A stretch of 45,987 bases of DNA from Alteromonas profundi (lineage in GTDB: Bacteria > Pseudomonadota > Gammaproteobacteria > Enterobacterales > Alteromonadaceae). Shown one piece after another: positions 28,473 to 37,460 of this stretch (its first letter is position 1; each line of letters begins with the position of its first letter). The notes under the pieces were generated by a model. The model was not told where the DNA came from. It was given only the letters and a program-made list of their open reading frames with translations, and did no database searches. The position numbers and the translations under genes are program-made. The stretch covers positions 1 to 45,987 of the forward strand of contig NZ_JAAAWN010000030.1 in assembly GCF_010500865.1 (NCBI RefSeq). Direction: 5' to 3'.

Positions 28473-28558
28473 GATTTCTATCTAATTTCACGTATACTGT
28501 GACAATAATAACGTTTGTAGGGCATGGTTGCCATGTCTGTAGTGCTAAGAGGAACGAT

Positions 28559-29104
28559 ATGAGTAAACACGATAGCAATTTAGTGTGGATTGATATGGAA
28601 ATGACCGGGTTAGATCCTGAAACATGTGTGGTAATGGAAATTGCTACCATAGTTACAGATGCCCAACTGAATATCTTGGCAGAAGGGCCCGTCATCGCGG
28701 TACATCAAAGCGATGATGTATTAGATAACATGGATGAGTGGTGTACCCGGGTGCACGGTGAAAGCGGCCTTACCAAGCGCTGTCGTGAAAGTAAGATTAA
28801 TGAACAGCAAGCCGCGCAGCAAACGATTGCGTTTTTGCAGCAATGGGTAGATGCAGGTAAATCACCTTTGTGCGGCAATACTATAGGGCAGGACCGACGC
28901 TTTATGGTGAAATATATGCCTGAACTTGAAGAATACTTTCACTACCGTAGTATCGATGTAAGTACCATAAAAGAGCTCGCGCGCCGCTGGAAACCTGAAG
29001 TACTTGATGGATTCCAAAAGAAAGGGGTGCACTTAGCGCTAGACGACATTCGCGAGTCAATTGAAGAAATGCGCTACTATCGAGAGAAAGTGTTTACGAT
29101 TTAG
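28559..29104 (+). CDS. orn: Oligoribonuclease
   Basis: 181 aa from ATG 28559, with GAGGA 6 nt upstream; the upstream in-frame starts overlap rsgA and lack a ribosome-binding site. DEDDh exonuclease: [10 protein letters not shown] (Asp and Glu metal ligands), the middle ExoII region [21 protein letters not shown], and the C-terminal [10 protein letters not shown]. It degrades 2-5 nt RNAs, including pGpG from c-di-GMP breakdown. Confidence 0.97.
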   Translation: MSKHDSNLVWIDMEMTGLDPETCVVMEIATIVTDAQLNILAEGPVIAVHQSDDVLDNMDEWCTRVHGESGLTKRCRESKINEQQAAQQTIAFLQQWVDAGKSPLCGNTIGQDRRFMVKYMPELEEYFHYRSIDVSTIKELARRWKPEVLDGFQKKGVHLALDDIRESIEEMRYYREKVFTI

Positions 29105-29206
29105 CCACTCGTTAGCTTCTTCGAAAAAAAACAGAATTAATGGTTGCGTTACTGACATATTTTTGTAAAATGCGCACCACTTCAAACGAAGTGCCTAAAT
29201 TTTGTT

Positions 29207-29282
<76 letters not shown>

Positions 29283-29368
29283 AATTAAACCTAGTAATGT
29301 TTATTCTTTTACTAGTGAGCGTGAAAGCGCGACCCCCGTGGGGTCACGACCGAGTGTCGGCCAGTTGG

Positions 29369-29389
29369 CGAATCTCGTTTCCCGCTCCA
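29369..29389 (+). pseudogene. tRNA-Gly 3' fragment
   Basis: The last 21 nt of the tRNA (from T-loop CGAAT to CCA) recur here with no matching 5' half. The similarity continues 14 nt past the CCA: 29369-29403 matches 29262-29296 at 34 of 35 positions. This points to an old tandem gene lost by deletion, or to an attachment-site-like duplication left by an integrating element. Confidence 0.85.
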
Positions 29390-29445
29390 AATTTAACCTA
29401 GTATCAAGACTAGGAAGTCCATTAGATGCCATGCATCGACTCTAT

Positions 29446-29521
<76 letters not shown>

Positions 29522-30018
29522 AATTCTTCTTTCGTACATGCGCTTTAATCGTATAGCTGTAAGCAGCTAATTCGCGTTTTTTTCAACATATCGATCAAAT
29601 TACGCGGGCTTCACGGGTAAATATTCTTAATGCCGCGCACATTAATCGTGCATTTTTGAGATTGTTTGGTCTTTGTTTTAAAAAACTAAGCGAGAGCATG
29701 TGGTTAAAAACCTCATTCTAATGCAATGAATTTTAACTAATTGTGAATGCTTGGTTAAATTGAAAGTATTTTCACTTTTTCTGAATAAATATTTAGGAAG
29801 AGGCGTGTTTTCTCTCTTTTTTATAGTAAAATAGCACGCAAATCCGGCACGTTTTCTGCTCAACTCCCCGTTGATGATAAGCGAAGTCAATCTAGTTGCT
29901 TCCACTTAGCCGGATAAACACTTAAAACTCGTGAAACGTAACCCTCAGAAGGACTCTGTCTCCCAGATGGATTGGTAGTTAGTGATTCATGGACATCCAT
30001 TTTGTAAAGAGAGATAAA
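29522..30018. other. Long AT-rich intergenic region before the TonB receptor
   Basis: No supported gene. GCAC-ATTAATC-GTGC followed by ATTTTTG (about 29637-29658) might weakly terminate the tRNA transcript. The rest is AT-rich and presumably holds the TonB-receptor promoter and a long 5' UTR. I could not identify a Fur box or riboswitch. Confidence 0.4.
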
Positions 30019-32490
30019 ATGTTCAAGAAAAGCGCCCCTTTTCATTTGTCTGCTGTTACAGGCGCGGTACTTGCTGCCTGCACAAGCCAAAGTGCACTCG
30101 CACAAACTGTAGAAATAGATGAAAAACAAATTGAAACCGTTGAAGTTACCGCTACTCGCCGTAGTGGCTCATTACAAGAAGTGCCGATTAATATTTCAGC
30201 GCTAACATCTGACGTACTCGATCAGCAAAACATTGAAGATTTAGATGGTGTAGCTAGATGGGTGCCCGGTCTCACTGTTACCGATCAGGGCGGCAGGGAA
30301 GATTCCCCCATTATTGTACGCGGCCTTAATACTAACTCCTCAGGGCCCAGTTCGGATGGCGGTACTGTCGCTACCTATTTCGGCGATATCCCACTCTTTT
30401 TAAATATGCGCCTAGTTGACGTAGACCGTGTAGAGGTACTTATTGGTCCTCAGGGAACCTTATACGGTGCGGGAACGCTTGGCGGCGCAATTCGCTACAT
30501 ACCTAAACAAGTAGATTTAGACTTTATGTCTGGAGAAGTTTCGGGTGATTTGTTTAGTGTTAGCGAAAGCGATTCACTCGGTGGTGAAGCAAGTTTTGTT
30601 TTTAATGCTCCCATTATCGAAGGTGAGTTAGGGGTACGAGCTTCTCTTAATTACTTTAACAACCCCGGCTTTTTAGATTACAACTACGTGGTTCGAGAGG
30701 GTGGGGTGTCTCTACCCGATCCTGATTGGACGGATGCAGATGCTATAGAAGATAACTTAAAAAGTGTTGCCGATGCGAACGGAGAAGACACAATAACGGG
30801 GCGCGTGGCGCTTCGCTGGGCGCCAACCGATGAGTTTGAAAGTACGCTAACTTACTTCTATCAAAAGCAAGATGTGGAAGGTCGTTCAATTTCACATTAC
30901 AACGCACTCTCAAGCGATAATGGGCTAAGCGATTTAATAGGGAAGTATGAATCTGCCTACCGCTATGAAGAGCCTCGTGAGAAAGAAGATGAACTACTTA
31001 GTTTAGAGATGAAAGCAGATTTAGGCTTCGCCGAATTAGTGGCGGCCACTGGATTGTCGAAATTTGACGCCAATGGACAGCGCGATCAAACCGACCTTCT
31101 TATCCGCTTAGATTATAGTTACGAAGAATTTCCTGCATTTTCATCTTATACAGAAGAAGTTGAATCACGCGATATATTCACGCAAGAGTTAAGGTTGGTT
31201 TCGCAAGATTCAGGCCCTTTGTCATGGATTGTGGGCGGGTTTTACTACGACGTTATTACCGATGGTACCAGTAAGGAGTTTACGCCAAACTTCGATGAGT
31301 ATGCGATTGACGTATGGGAAGAGGAAGGCAACTATCGACCTGATGATCTCGAATATTACTCAGTTGATGAAACGCAAACTACCGAAAAAGCGTTGTTCGG
31401 TGAACTGTCCTATGAAATTACCGACGATTGGGATGTAACCGTAGGTTTAAGGGCGTATCAATACGATGTGTTTTCACGCTCAGCGGTAGACTTACCGCTT
31501 TATTACTCTGTCTATAAAGGGCGCGCCTCAGATTCAATTGAGCTTGATTATGGCGAAACGTCTGCAGATGACAGCGGTACGCTACTTAAATTGAATACAA
31601 GCTATCAATTTACCAACCGTACCATGGGTTATTTCACTCTAAGCGAAGGCTTTAGAATTGGCGGTGCAAATAGTGTTGTAGCTTGTCCCGACAATATCGA
31701 TGAGCTAAATAACCAAATAGTGTGTGCCATAGAAGAAGAACAGCTGTACGAGGCAGATACCACGCAAAACTATGAAATAGGTGTAAAAACGAGCTTCTTT
31801 AAAAACAAGCTACAGCTAAATACGGCCTTGTTCTATGTAGACTGGCAAGACCCACAGGTGTCGGGGGCTACGGTAAACGGCCAGCAGCCAATAGTGGTAA
31901 ATGCAGAAGGTGCCGAGTCAAAAGGGGCGGAATTCTCTATGCGCGCGATTATCGGCGATAGCATTACGACCTACGCCACTTATGCCTTTACCCAGGCTGA
32001 ATTAACCGCCGATGCGCCCTACCTGTTTGGTGTTATAGCCGAACAAGGCTCCGAACTACAAGATTATTATGATGGCAAAGACGGTGACCGCTTACCGGGC
32101 ACTGCTGAGCATCAATTTTCGTTTGGTGTAACCTATAGCCAAGAAGTATTCGGCGACAAAATGCTAAACGTTAACTATGGTATCACTGCGCAAAGCGATA
32201 TATATACCACCGTGGGTCTACGCCAAGATGGTGAGGCTTTGCCTGGCTATGCGGTAAGCAACCTTAATGCCTCTATTTCCGATGAACAGTGGTCGGTAAC
32301 GCTATATATCGATAACCTGTTCGATAAATATGCGTTCACTTCTACCCGTCGAAATGTTGGAGATATTGGTTTAGGCGAGTTTAATACCGAATTGCAGCCT
32401 AACGGTACGGAGCTGCAGCGAAACTATGGGCATTATGTGTTAACACCGCGCACAGTTGGCCTTATGTTCAACTACCAGTTCGGTATGTAA
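30019..32490 (+). CDS. TonB-dependent outer-membrane receptor
   Basis: 823 aa from ATG 30019 (GAGAGA upstream). Signal peptide cleaved after ALA at about 28. TonB box IETVEVTA near 37-44. Plug domain about 50-165 (RRSGSLQEVPINISAL; RVEVLIGPQGTLYGAGTLGGAIRYIPK). A 22-strand barrel ends in YVLTPRTVGLMFNYQFGM, with the terminal aromatic region typical of outer-membrane proteins. No adjacent transporter or catabolic genes reveal the ligand. A terminator separates it from the TPR-sulfotransferase. Confidence 0.93.
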   Translation: MFKKSAPFHLSAVTGAVLAACTSQSALAQTVEIDEKQIETVEVTATRRSGSLQEVPINISALTSDVLDQQNIEDLDGVARWVPGLTVTDQGGREDSPIIVRGLNTNSSGPSSDGGTVATYFGDIPLFLNMRLVDVDRVEVLIGPQGTLYGAGTLGGAIRYIPKQVDLDFMSGEVSGDLFSVSESDSLGGEASFVFNAPIIEGELGVRASLNYFNNPGFLDYNYVVREGGVSLPDPDWTDADAIEDNLKSVADANGEDTITGRVALRWAPTDEFESTLTYFYQKQDVEGRSISHYNALSSDNGLSDLIGKYESAYRYEEPREKEDELLSLEMKADLGFAELVAATGLSKFDANGQRDQTDLLIRLDYSYEEFPAFSSYTEEVESRDIFTQELRLVSQDSGPLSWIVGGFYYDVITDGTSKEFTPNFDEYAIDVWEEEGNYRPDDLEYYSVDETQTTEKALFGELSYEITDDWDVTVGLRAYQYDVFSRSAVDLPLYYSVYKGRASDSIELDYGETSADDSGTLLKLNTSYQFTNRTMGYFTLSEGFRIGGANSVVACPDNIDELNNQIVCAIEEEQLYEADTTQNYEIGVKTSFFKNKLQLNTALFYVDWQDPQVSGATVNGQQPIVVNAEGAESKGAEFSMRAIIGDSITTYATYAFTQAELTADAPYLFGVIAEQGSELQDYYDGKDGDRLPGTAEHQFSFGVTYSQEVFGDKMLNVNYGITAQSDIYTTVGLRQDGEALPGYAVSNLNASISDEQWSVTLYIDNLFDKYAFTSTRRNVGDIGLGEFNTELQPNGTELQRNYGHYVLTPRTVGLMFNYQFGM

Positions 32491-32512
32491 TATAGTTAAA
32501 AATATCACCGAG

Positions 32513-32547
32513 AAAAGGCGCTTATGCTGGGGTATAAGCGCCTTTTT
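32513..32547 (+). terminator. Terminator after TonB receptor
   Basis: AAAAGGCGCTTAT (32513-32525) and ATAAGCGCCTTTTT (32534-32547) make a 13-bp stem with an 8-nt loop and a T-run. Confidence 0.9.
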
Positions 32548-32563
32548 ACTTTGAAAAGTAATA

Positions 32564-34117
32564 ATGACGAAAAATATTATAGGCTTAGAGCAAGCAGCAA
32601 AATACATATCCGAGCGTAATTACGTTAAGGCTCATCAAGCGTGTGTGAATGTGATTGAGCAGCATGGGCATCATCCACATGCTTATTTTTTGCTTGGCAT
32701 CATTCATATTGAAATAGGCCAAATTGAAAAAGCAATTAAGCTGTTAGAGCGTGCCAATAGCCTCGTTGCCCGCCCTATCTGCTATGCCTATTTAGCTAAG
32801 TGTTATGCATTAAAAGGTGATATGCAGTTAGCCTTAGAAATGGCTAAGCAGGCACCAGTAGACAGCCTAGAACGCGCCTTAGACCTTGATACTGTAGGGG
32901 TGTCCCTCAGTCGAGTAGGGTTACATGAGCAGGCTGCTGACTATTTCAAGCGCGCGCTTCACTTTGCCCCGGACAATGCCCAGTTTCATTACAATTATGC
33001 AGTAAGTGCAAAGTTTGCCGGCCAGTTTAAAACAGCGCGCAAACACTTTGAGATTGCCATTGAAAACGCCCCTAATTTTTATCAAGCGTACTTCGCACTC
33101 TCCGACCTAGGGCATCACGAAAACCAGCAAACGCATCTTGCGCGTTTAGTTTCACTGTCTTCACAGCTAGTTAACCATCCAGAAGGCAGGCTTCATATAG
33201 GCCATGCGCTTGCCAAAGAGTATGAGGCGCTTGGCAGCTATGATAAGGCGTTTAATGCTTTAACACATGCAAAGTTACCCCAGCGTCAACGCAGTGAAAA
33301 CGCGTTACGCGACTACCAAAGCATTTTTGAAATTCTACATATGCAGTTAGGAAAACACGGGGATATTAGTGGGGTAGAAAATAATGCACCTATTTTTGTA
33401 GTTGGTATGCCACGTAGTGGAACAACCCTTGTTGAGCGTATATTGAGCCACCATTCCCACGTGGCGTCAGGGGGAGAGTTGCAAGACTTTGGTGTAGCAG
33501 TGAAAGAGACGGTTAATACCCAAAGCCAAAGGGTACTGGATGCAAAAACATTAACGTGTGCCTATAAGAGCAATATGGGAGTAATAGGGCAACGTTATAT
33601 TGAACGTACCGCTTTTTTACGCGCACACTCGCCCCGTTTCGTTGATAAGCTCCCGTTCAACTTTTTTTATATAGATCTTATTCGCCGTGCTCTACCAAAA
33701 GCAAAGGTAATTTGCCTTCAGCGTGATGCCATGGACACCTGTGTGGGCAACTTTAGGCAATTGTTTTCTATACACAGCCCTTACTATGCGTACGCTTACG
33801 ACTTAGGTACGATAGGCCGCTTTTATCAGCATTTTAATAATTGGGTGGGCGCGTTCAGTGCACAGCACCCAGATGCTATATATATGCAATCCTACGAACG
33901 TTTAGTTAGCCACCCAGAGTCTGAAGTTAAGGCGTTACTCGCTTATTGTGATTTACCCTGGGAAGAACAGTGTTTATCGGTAGAAGAAAATCGGTTGCCC
34001 GTATCAACCGCAAGTAAAGTGCAAGTAAGAGAGCCAATCAATACTCGTTCCGTGGGTCGCTGGCGGCACTATCAGGCTCATACTCTTGCGCTACAAGCAC
34101 TATTAGATAATGGCTAA
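32564..34117 (+). CDS. TPR-repeat sulfotransferase-family protein
   Basis: 517 aa. The N-terminal half (about 1-250) is tetratricopeptide repeats (HAYFLLGIIHIEIGQIEKAIKLLERA; ADYFKRALHFAPDNAQFHYNYA). The C-terminal half (about 272-500) is a sulfotransferase domain with the PAPS 5'-phosphosulfate-binding loop FVVGMPRSGTTLVERIL and FVDKLPFNFFY. No signal peptide or TM. Such proteins often lie beside TonB receptors in Alteromonadales and sphingomonads, though the substrate is unknown. The start lies only 17 bp after the preceding terminator. Confidence 0.85.
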   Translation: MTKNIIGLEQAAKYISERNYVKAHQACVNVIEQHGHHPHAYFLLGIIHIEIGQIEKAIKLLERANSLVARPICYAYLAKCYALKGDMQLALEMAKQAPVDSLERALDLDTVGVSLSRVGLHEQAADYFKRALHFAPDNAQFHYNYAVSAKFAGQFKTARKHFEIAIENAPNFYQAYFALSDLGHHENQQTHLARLVSLSSQLVNHPEGRLHIGHALAKEYEALGSYDKAFNALTHAKLPQRQRSENALRDYQSIFEILHMQLGKHGDISGVENNAPIFVVGMPRSGTTLVERILSHHSHVASGGELQDFGVAVKETVNTQSQRVLDAKTLTCAYKSNMGVIGQRYIERTAFLRAHSPRFVDKLPFNFFYIDLIRRALPKAKVICLQRDAMDTCVGNFRQLFSIHSPYYAYAYDLGTIGRFYQHFNNWVGAFSAQHPDAIYMQSYERLVSHPESEVKALLAYCDLPWEEQCLSVEENRLPVSTASKVQVREPINTRSVGRWRHYQAHTLALQALLDNG

Positions 34118-34193
34118 AAGCCTTGCAACCTACGAGCGCTCAGCCTAAGCTAACTGGTCTAACCAGAACGATTATACAAAAGAGAAGAGAGTT

Positions 34194-34436
34194 ATGCCCG
34201 CAGCTAATCCGTTACGTGCCTTCGCTAAAAAAGCAATGTCTTACCCTACTTGGATTCGTCAGAAACTGCTGACATGGATGTTTCGTTACAAGGTGAAACT
34301 CACCGGTACAGTAAGTATTGATATTGTAGAGACAGATTTAAAGTCGGTAACCTTTCGGCAGAAAAATTACAAGAAGGTGCAAAATCATATTGGCAACGTT
34401 TTATCTGGGGTAATTTTGTTGACCACAGCAGATTAG
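34194..34436 (+). pseudogene. Truncated hotdog-fold (DUF4442-like) gene remnant
   Basis: 80 aa. KVQNHIGNVLSGVILLTTAD resembles the start of the central helix of DUF4442/PaaI-type hotdog proteins (compare LLQNHIGTVHVIAICNGLEMAMG in the intact neighbour), but the reading frame stops right there, losing the second half. The shared xxQNHIG motif and adjacency suggest a decayed paralogue. It marks the change from core-like to accessory sequence. Confidence 0.65.
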
Positions 34437-34491
34437 TTTTAAAAATTCATAAATTATCAAGCAGTAACAAAGTAGTGAAAGTTAAAATTTG

Positions 34492-34518
34492 CATGTCAAC
34501 AAATCATTTGTTGACATG
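34492..34518. promoter_or_regulatory. 27-bp perfect palindrome, putative operator
   Basis: CATGTCAACAAAT and ATTTGTTGACATG flank a single central C, giving 13 + 1 + 13 perfect symmetry. Each arm contains a TTGACA -35-like hexamer reading outward. It lies 26 bp before the DUF4442 gene start. There is no T-run, so a dimeric-repressor site is more likely than a terminator. The regulator is not identifiable here. Confidence 0.6.
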
Positions 34519-34544
34519 ACTGCATATCATAAATAGAGACACGT

Positions 34545-35009
34545 ATGACCGACAACTATTTACTGAATATATATAAAAAGTTCCTAAAGTTTCCATCTGG
34601 TAGAAAGCTTTTTAGCTGGTATTCAGCGCGAAGAGCGCCGTATTTCTCAACAATATCCCCCCTGATCACAGAACTTAGACCTGACCATTGTGAAGTGATG
34701 ATCAGGAAGCGAAAATTATTACAAAATCACATTGGCACGGTGCATGTTATAGCGATTTGTAACGGCCTCGAAATGGCAATGGGGTTCATGTGTGAGGCAT
34801 CTATCCCAAAAAATCTACGTTGGATACCAAAAGGTATGGAGGTTAAATATCCGGCAAAAGCTGACACAGATATCAGGTGTGTCGCAGAAGTCCCCAATGG
34901 TGCTTGGAAACCAGGTGATTTGCCAGTTGTTGTAAAAGCATATGATTTAAAAGGAAATGTTGTTGTTGAAGGTACGATAACGATTTGGGTCAGTGAAAAG
35001 AGAAAGTAA
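34545..35009 (+). CDS. DUF4442 hotdog-fold protein
   Basis: 154 aa. Family features: APYFSTISPLITELRPDHCEVMIRKRK, QNHIGTVHVIAICNGLEMAMG, PKNLRWIPKGMEVKYPAKADTDI and a final ITIWVSEKRK. Hotdog proteins of this family are presumed acyl-CoA thioesterases or binding proteins, but the substrate is unknown. The gene is intact and preceded by the truncated relative and the palindrome. Confidence 0.85.
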   Translation: MTDNYLLNIYKKFLKFPSGRKLFSWYSARRAPYFSTISPLITELRPDHCEVMIRKRKLLQNHIGTVHVIAICNGLEMAMGFMCEASIPKNLRWIPKGMEVKYPAKADTDIRCVAEVPNGAWKPGDLPVVVKAYDLKGNVVVEGTITIWVSEKRK

Positions 35010-35517
35010 TAAACGATTTTAATATCATTTAACACTTATTAATCAAGCTCCAATCTAATATAGCTGGAATGGATGAATGGCTATTAAATTCTAGTCAAAT
35101 TTTTCAAGGGACCACTCACGAACGACTATGTGTCAAATCTGGTTTAATAACTTAAACGTCGAACTGTAGCTCTGTGTCGGCTATAGAACAACTAGATAGG
35201 ATAGAAATTGGGGGGGTTCGAAGGCCCTACCTGTTTATTCTTTTCTCTTACAATTACCTAGAAGTATCCGTAATAAACCTCTTAAAAATGGTATATAGGC
35301 TCGTAGCGTCCATCGCACACAGGCATCGTCAAATTTTGGTAAATGAATTATGAACACTTTTCAGAAACACACCAGAAATTCTGAGGAATGCACAGCAAAA
35401 AATAGAGTAAGCTTCTGATATGATATAGTATTTAAAAATCTGAGTTCTTGTGCGACATGGTTTAAGCTGCAAAGCGTTCACTAAAAGGCGTTATAAGAAT
35501 ATGGAGTTCATAATTAG
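35010..35517. other. AT-rich non-coding stretch at the accessory region entry
   Basis: 508 bp without a supported gene; the longest sense ORF I read by eye is about 22 codons. No hairpin, terminator or tRNA seen. The base composition differs from the core genes to the left. Confidence 0.45.
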
Positions 35518-36342
35518 ATGACAAAAAAAATCAAATTGAAAAATGTTCCATATACCGTTGTTTCAACATACTTTGGCAGAGAGAATTCTGGATCACAAGC
35601 TGAAACTTGGAAAGTTGCACTGAGAGCGGAACCGCGCTCGGTCAACGCTTATGTCAAGTTGACTAAAAATTATCGCCAGACAATTGCAGAGTTAGCTTGT
35701 GCGCAAGTAGGAAAGGCATTAGGTTTAAATGTTCCAGACTGTTATCTAGTGTATGTTAACACTGACAATTTACCTGAAGAGGTGAAGAGGGAGTCGATGT
35801 TTGCGAATCGAGGCGAAATATTAGCTTTTGCCAGCGGAAGTCCTGACCCTGATGTTATGAGTTTTGAGCGACTAGTTATTGCTGATAATGATAAAGCAAA
35901 CGAACTATTCGATGCATGGGAACATTTAGATCTCGTTATAGCGTTCGATGAGTGGATAGCAAATCCTGACAGAACCATGTGTAACTACCTTTTTTCACCT
36001 GCAGACAGTGATTTCTGGCTTATAGATCATGGCAGTGCACTTACAGGGAATTATATGCCAAACTGGGCTCTTCATGATACGAAGGTAGAAACGCATAATG
36101 CTCTATACGAGAGCATCGCACACCAAAAAGAGCTTAATGAAAAATATGAAATGAAGAAAAAGGCGACTGCATTAATGAGTAAGGCTCACAATGTAGACTT
36201 AGACACTTTAGATTCTAGCGATTTTTATAAAATGATCGACAGTGATGTTAATGTCAAGGAAATCGCAAAGTTCCTTCACGAAAGAATTGATTATTCGGTA
36301 AAGCTATTATGTCAAAAATTGGGAATACCTCAACTCCTTTAG
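35518..36342 (+). CDS. HipA_2-like kinase-fold protein
   Basis: 274 aa. It resembles the compact HipA_2 family rather than full-length HipA. AYVKLTK (Lys47, the ATP-binding Lys), AELACAQVGKALGL (Glu58), AFDEWIANPDRTMCNYLF (catalytic Asp151 and Asn156) and FWLIDHGSAL (Asp170, the DFG-like metal ligand) give a complete kinase-like set. Its stop lies 34 bp inside the next gene, so the two are coupled. There is no adjacent XRE antitoxin as in classical hipBA. The target is unknown; a defence or toxin role is inferred from context. Confidence 0.72.
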   Translation: MTKKIKLKNVPYTVVSTYFGRENSGSQAETWKVALRAEPRSVNAYVKLTKNYRQTIAELACAQVGKALGLNVPDCYLVYVNTDNLPEEVKRESMFANRGEILAFASGSPDPDVMSFERLVIADNDKANELFDAWEHLDLVIAFDEWIANPDRTMCNYLFSPADSDFWLIDHGSALTGNYMPNWALHDTKVETHNALYESIAHQKELNEKYEMKKKATALMSKAHNVDLDTLDSSDFYKMIDSDVNVKEIAKFLHERIDYSVKLLCQKLGIPQLL

Positions 36343-37202
36343 GGTATAGGTTGCCAGATTTTTCAAATGATTTTTCAGCTCTTTGGGTACCCATATATCT
36401 TGAGCCTATTACTTTCTCTGGTGAACGTATTACTATCGGGTTAGCCTTTAGGACTATCGATGGAACAATAAAAGTTGTAAATACACTACCTTTAGATGCA
36501 TTGAATAAAGTTTTTGGTAGTAAGGGTAGTGACTTGCATTCAATAGCTGATATGGTCTTGGTGAGTTTTCGGAATCATTTAATTTCGACAAATAAATTTG
36601 AAAATTTTACTCCAAATATAAAAGGGGTCTATATTGGGAAACCAGTAGAGACTTTTGATAAAAACCTCGATTCAATAATCTATCAAATTAGGAAAAATTG
36701 CTCAGTATTTTCAGCGCTTTATGTGAATGGTGAAGAAATAGTAGTAAAAAATAGAACTGAATCTCAGGCGAAGATTTGGGCTAATAAAATCAGAGAAGAG
36801 ACACTCAGTAGAAGAAAGTCGCTCTCAAATAACTTCAATCGTGAATTTAAATTTAGAAAAGGCGCTAAAGGAGCGAACATCGGGTATGTTGGTAACAATG
36901 TAGCGTTTAATTTTGGCGCTCTAGATCCTGATAGCTCTACCTTCTCATTACAATCTAATAGAATAATTAGACAGGCAACAGAACTTAATTCTTTAAATAA
37001 ATTGGGGATGGCGGATTTTAAATATTTAGAGGTGAGTGTCTGGGCCCCCAAAAAAGCTACTTTGAGCAATGATTCTAAATCAAAGCTGTATTCAGTATCT
37101 CAAGAGTTAGAGCAATTGGGAGATGATATAAATATACGTATAGCGTTGGGGCAAGACTTCAGAAGAGTAACTGAAAGAATACTTACAGACAGTAGCTTTT
37201 AA
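36309..37202 (+). CDS. Unrecognised partner of the HipA_2-like protein
   Basis: 297 aa, AT-rich gene, overlapping the kinase gene by 34 bp. Near the N-terminus WVPIYLEPITFSGERITIGLAF recalls DUF3037 proteins, which are common partners of HipA_2 (ERxxIGxxF-type pattern), but the rest, with a basic central region (SRRKSLSNNFNREFKFRKGAKG), is not one I recognise. No signal peptide or TM. It might be an antitoxin, adaptor or substrate of the kinase. Confidence 0.6.
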   Translation: MSKIGNTSTPLGYRLPDFSNDFSALWVPIYLEPITFSGERITIGLAFRTIDGTIKVVNTLPLDALNKVFGSKGSDLHSIADMVLVSFRNHLISTNKFENFTPNIKGVYIGKPVETFDKNLDSIIYQIRKNCSVFSALYVNGEEIVVKNRTESQAKIWANKIREETLSRRKSLSNNFNREFKFRKGAKGANIGYVGNNVAFNFGALDPDSSTFSLQSNRIIRQATELNSLNKLGMADFKYLEVSVWAPKKATLSNDSKSKLYSVSQELEQLGDDINIRIALGQDFRRVTERILTDSSF

Positions 37203-37460
37203 TAAATTCCTACGCAAAGTATTCATTTGAGAATCCGAAAATCAACTTGTTAAAGGTTAATAGGTTTTCTCCTGAAAAATCAAAATATGGAATACTTATA
37301 TCCTACGAGGGTGATTAAGTATTGATTGGCATTGTGTTATAAATTCTTAGTACATTTTTATAGAAAACTAGTATGCCATCAATTATGTTGTACGTCCGCG
37401 TTAACATTATTTAGTTAATAATAATTTTATGTGAAGCTATAAGCGGCATAAGGTAAAGGG

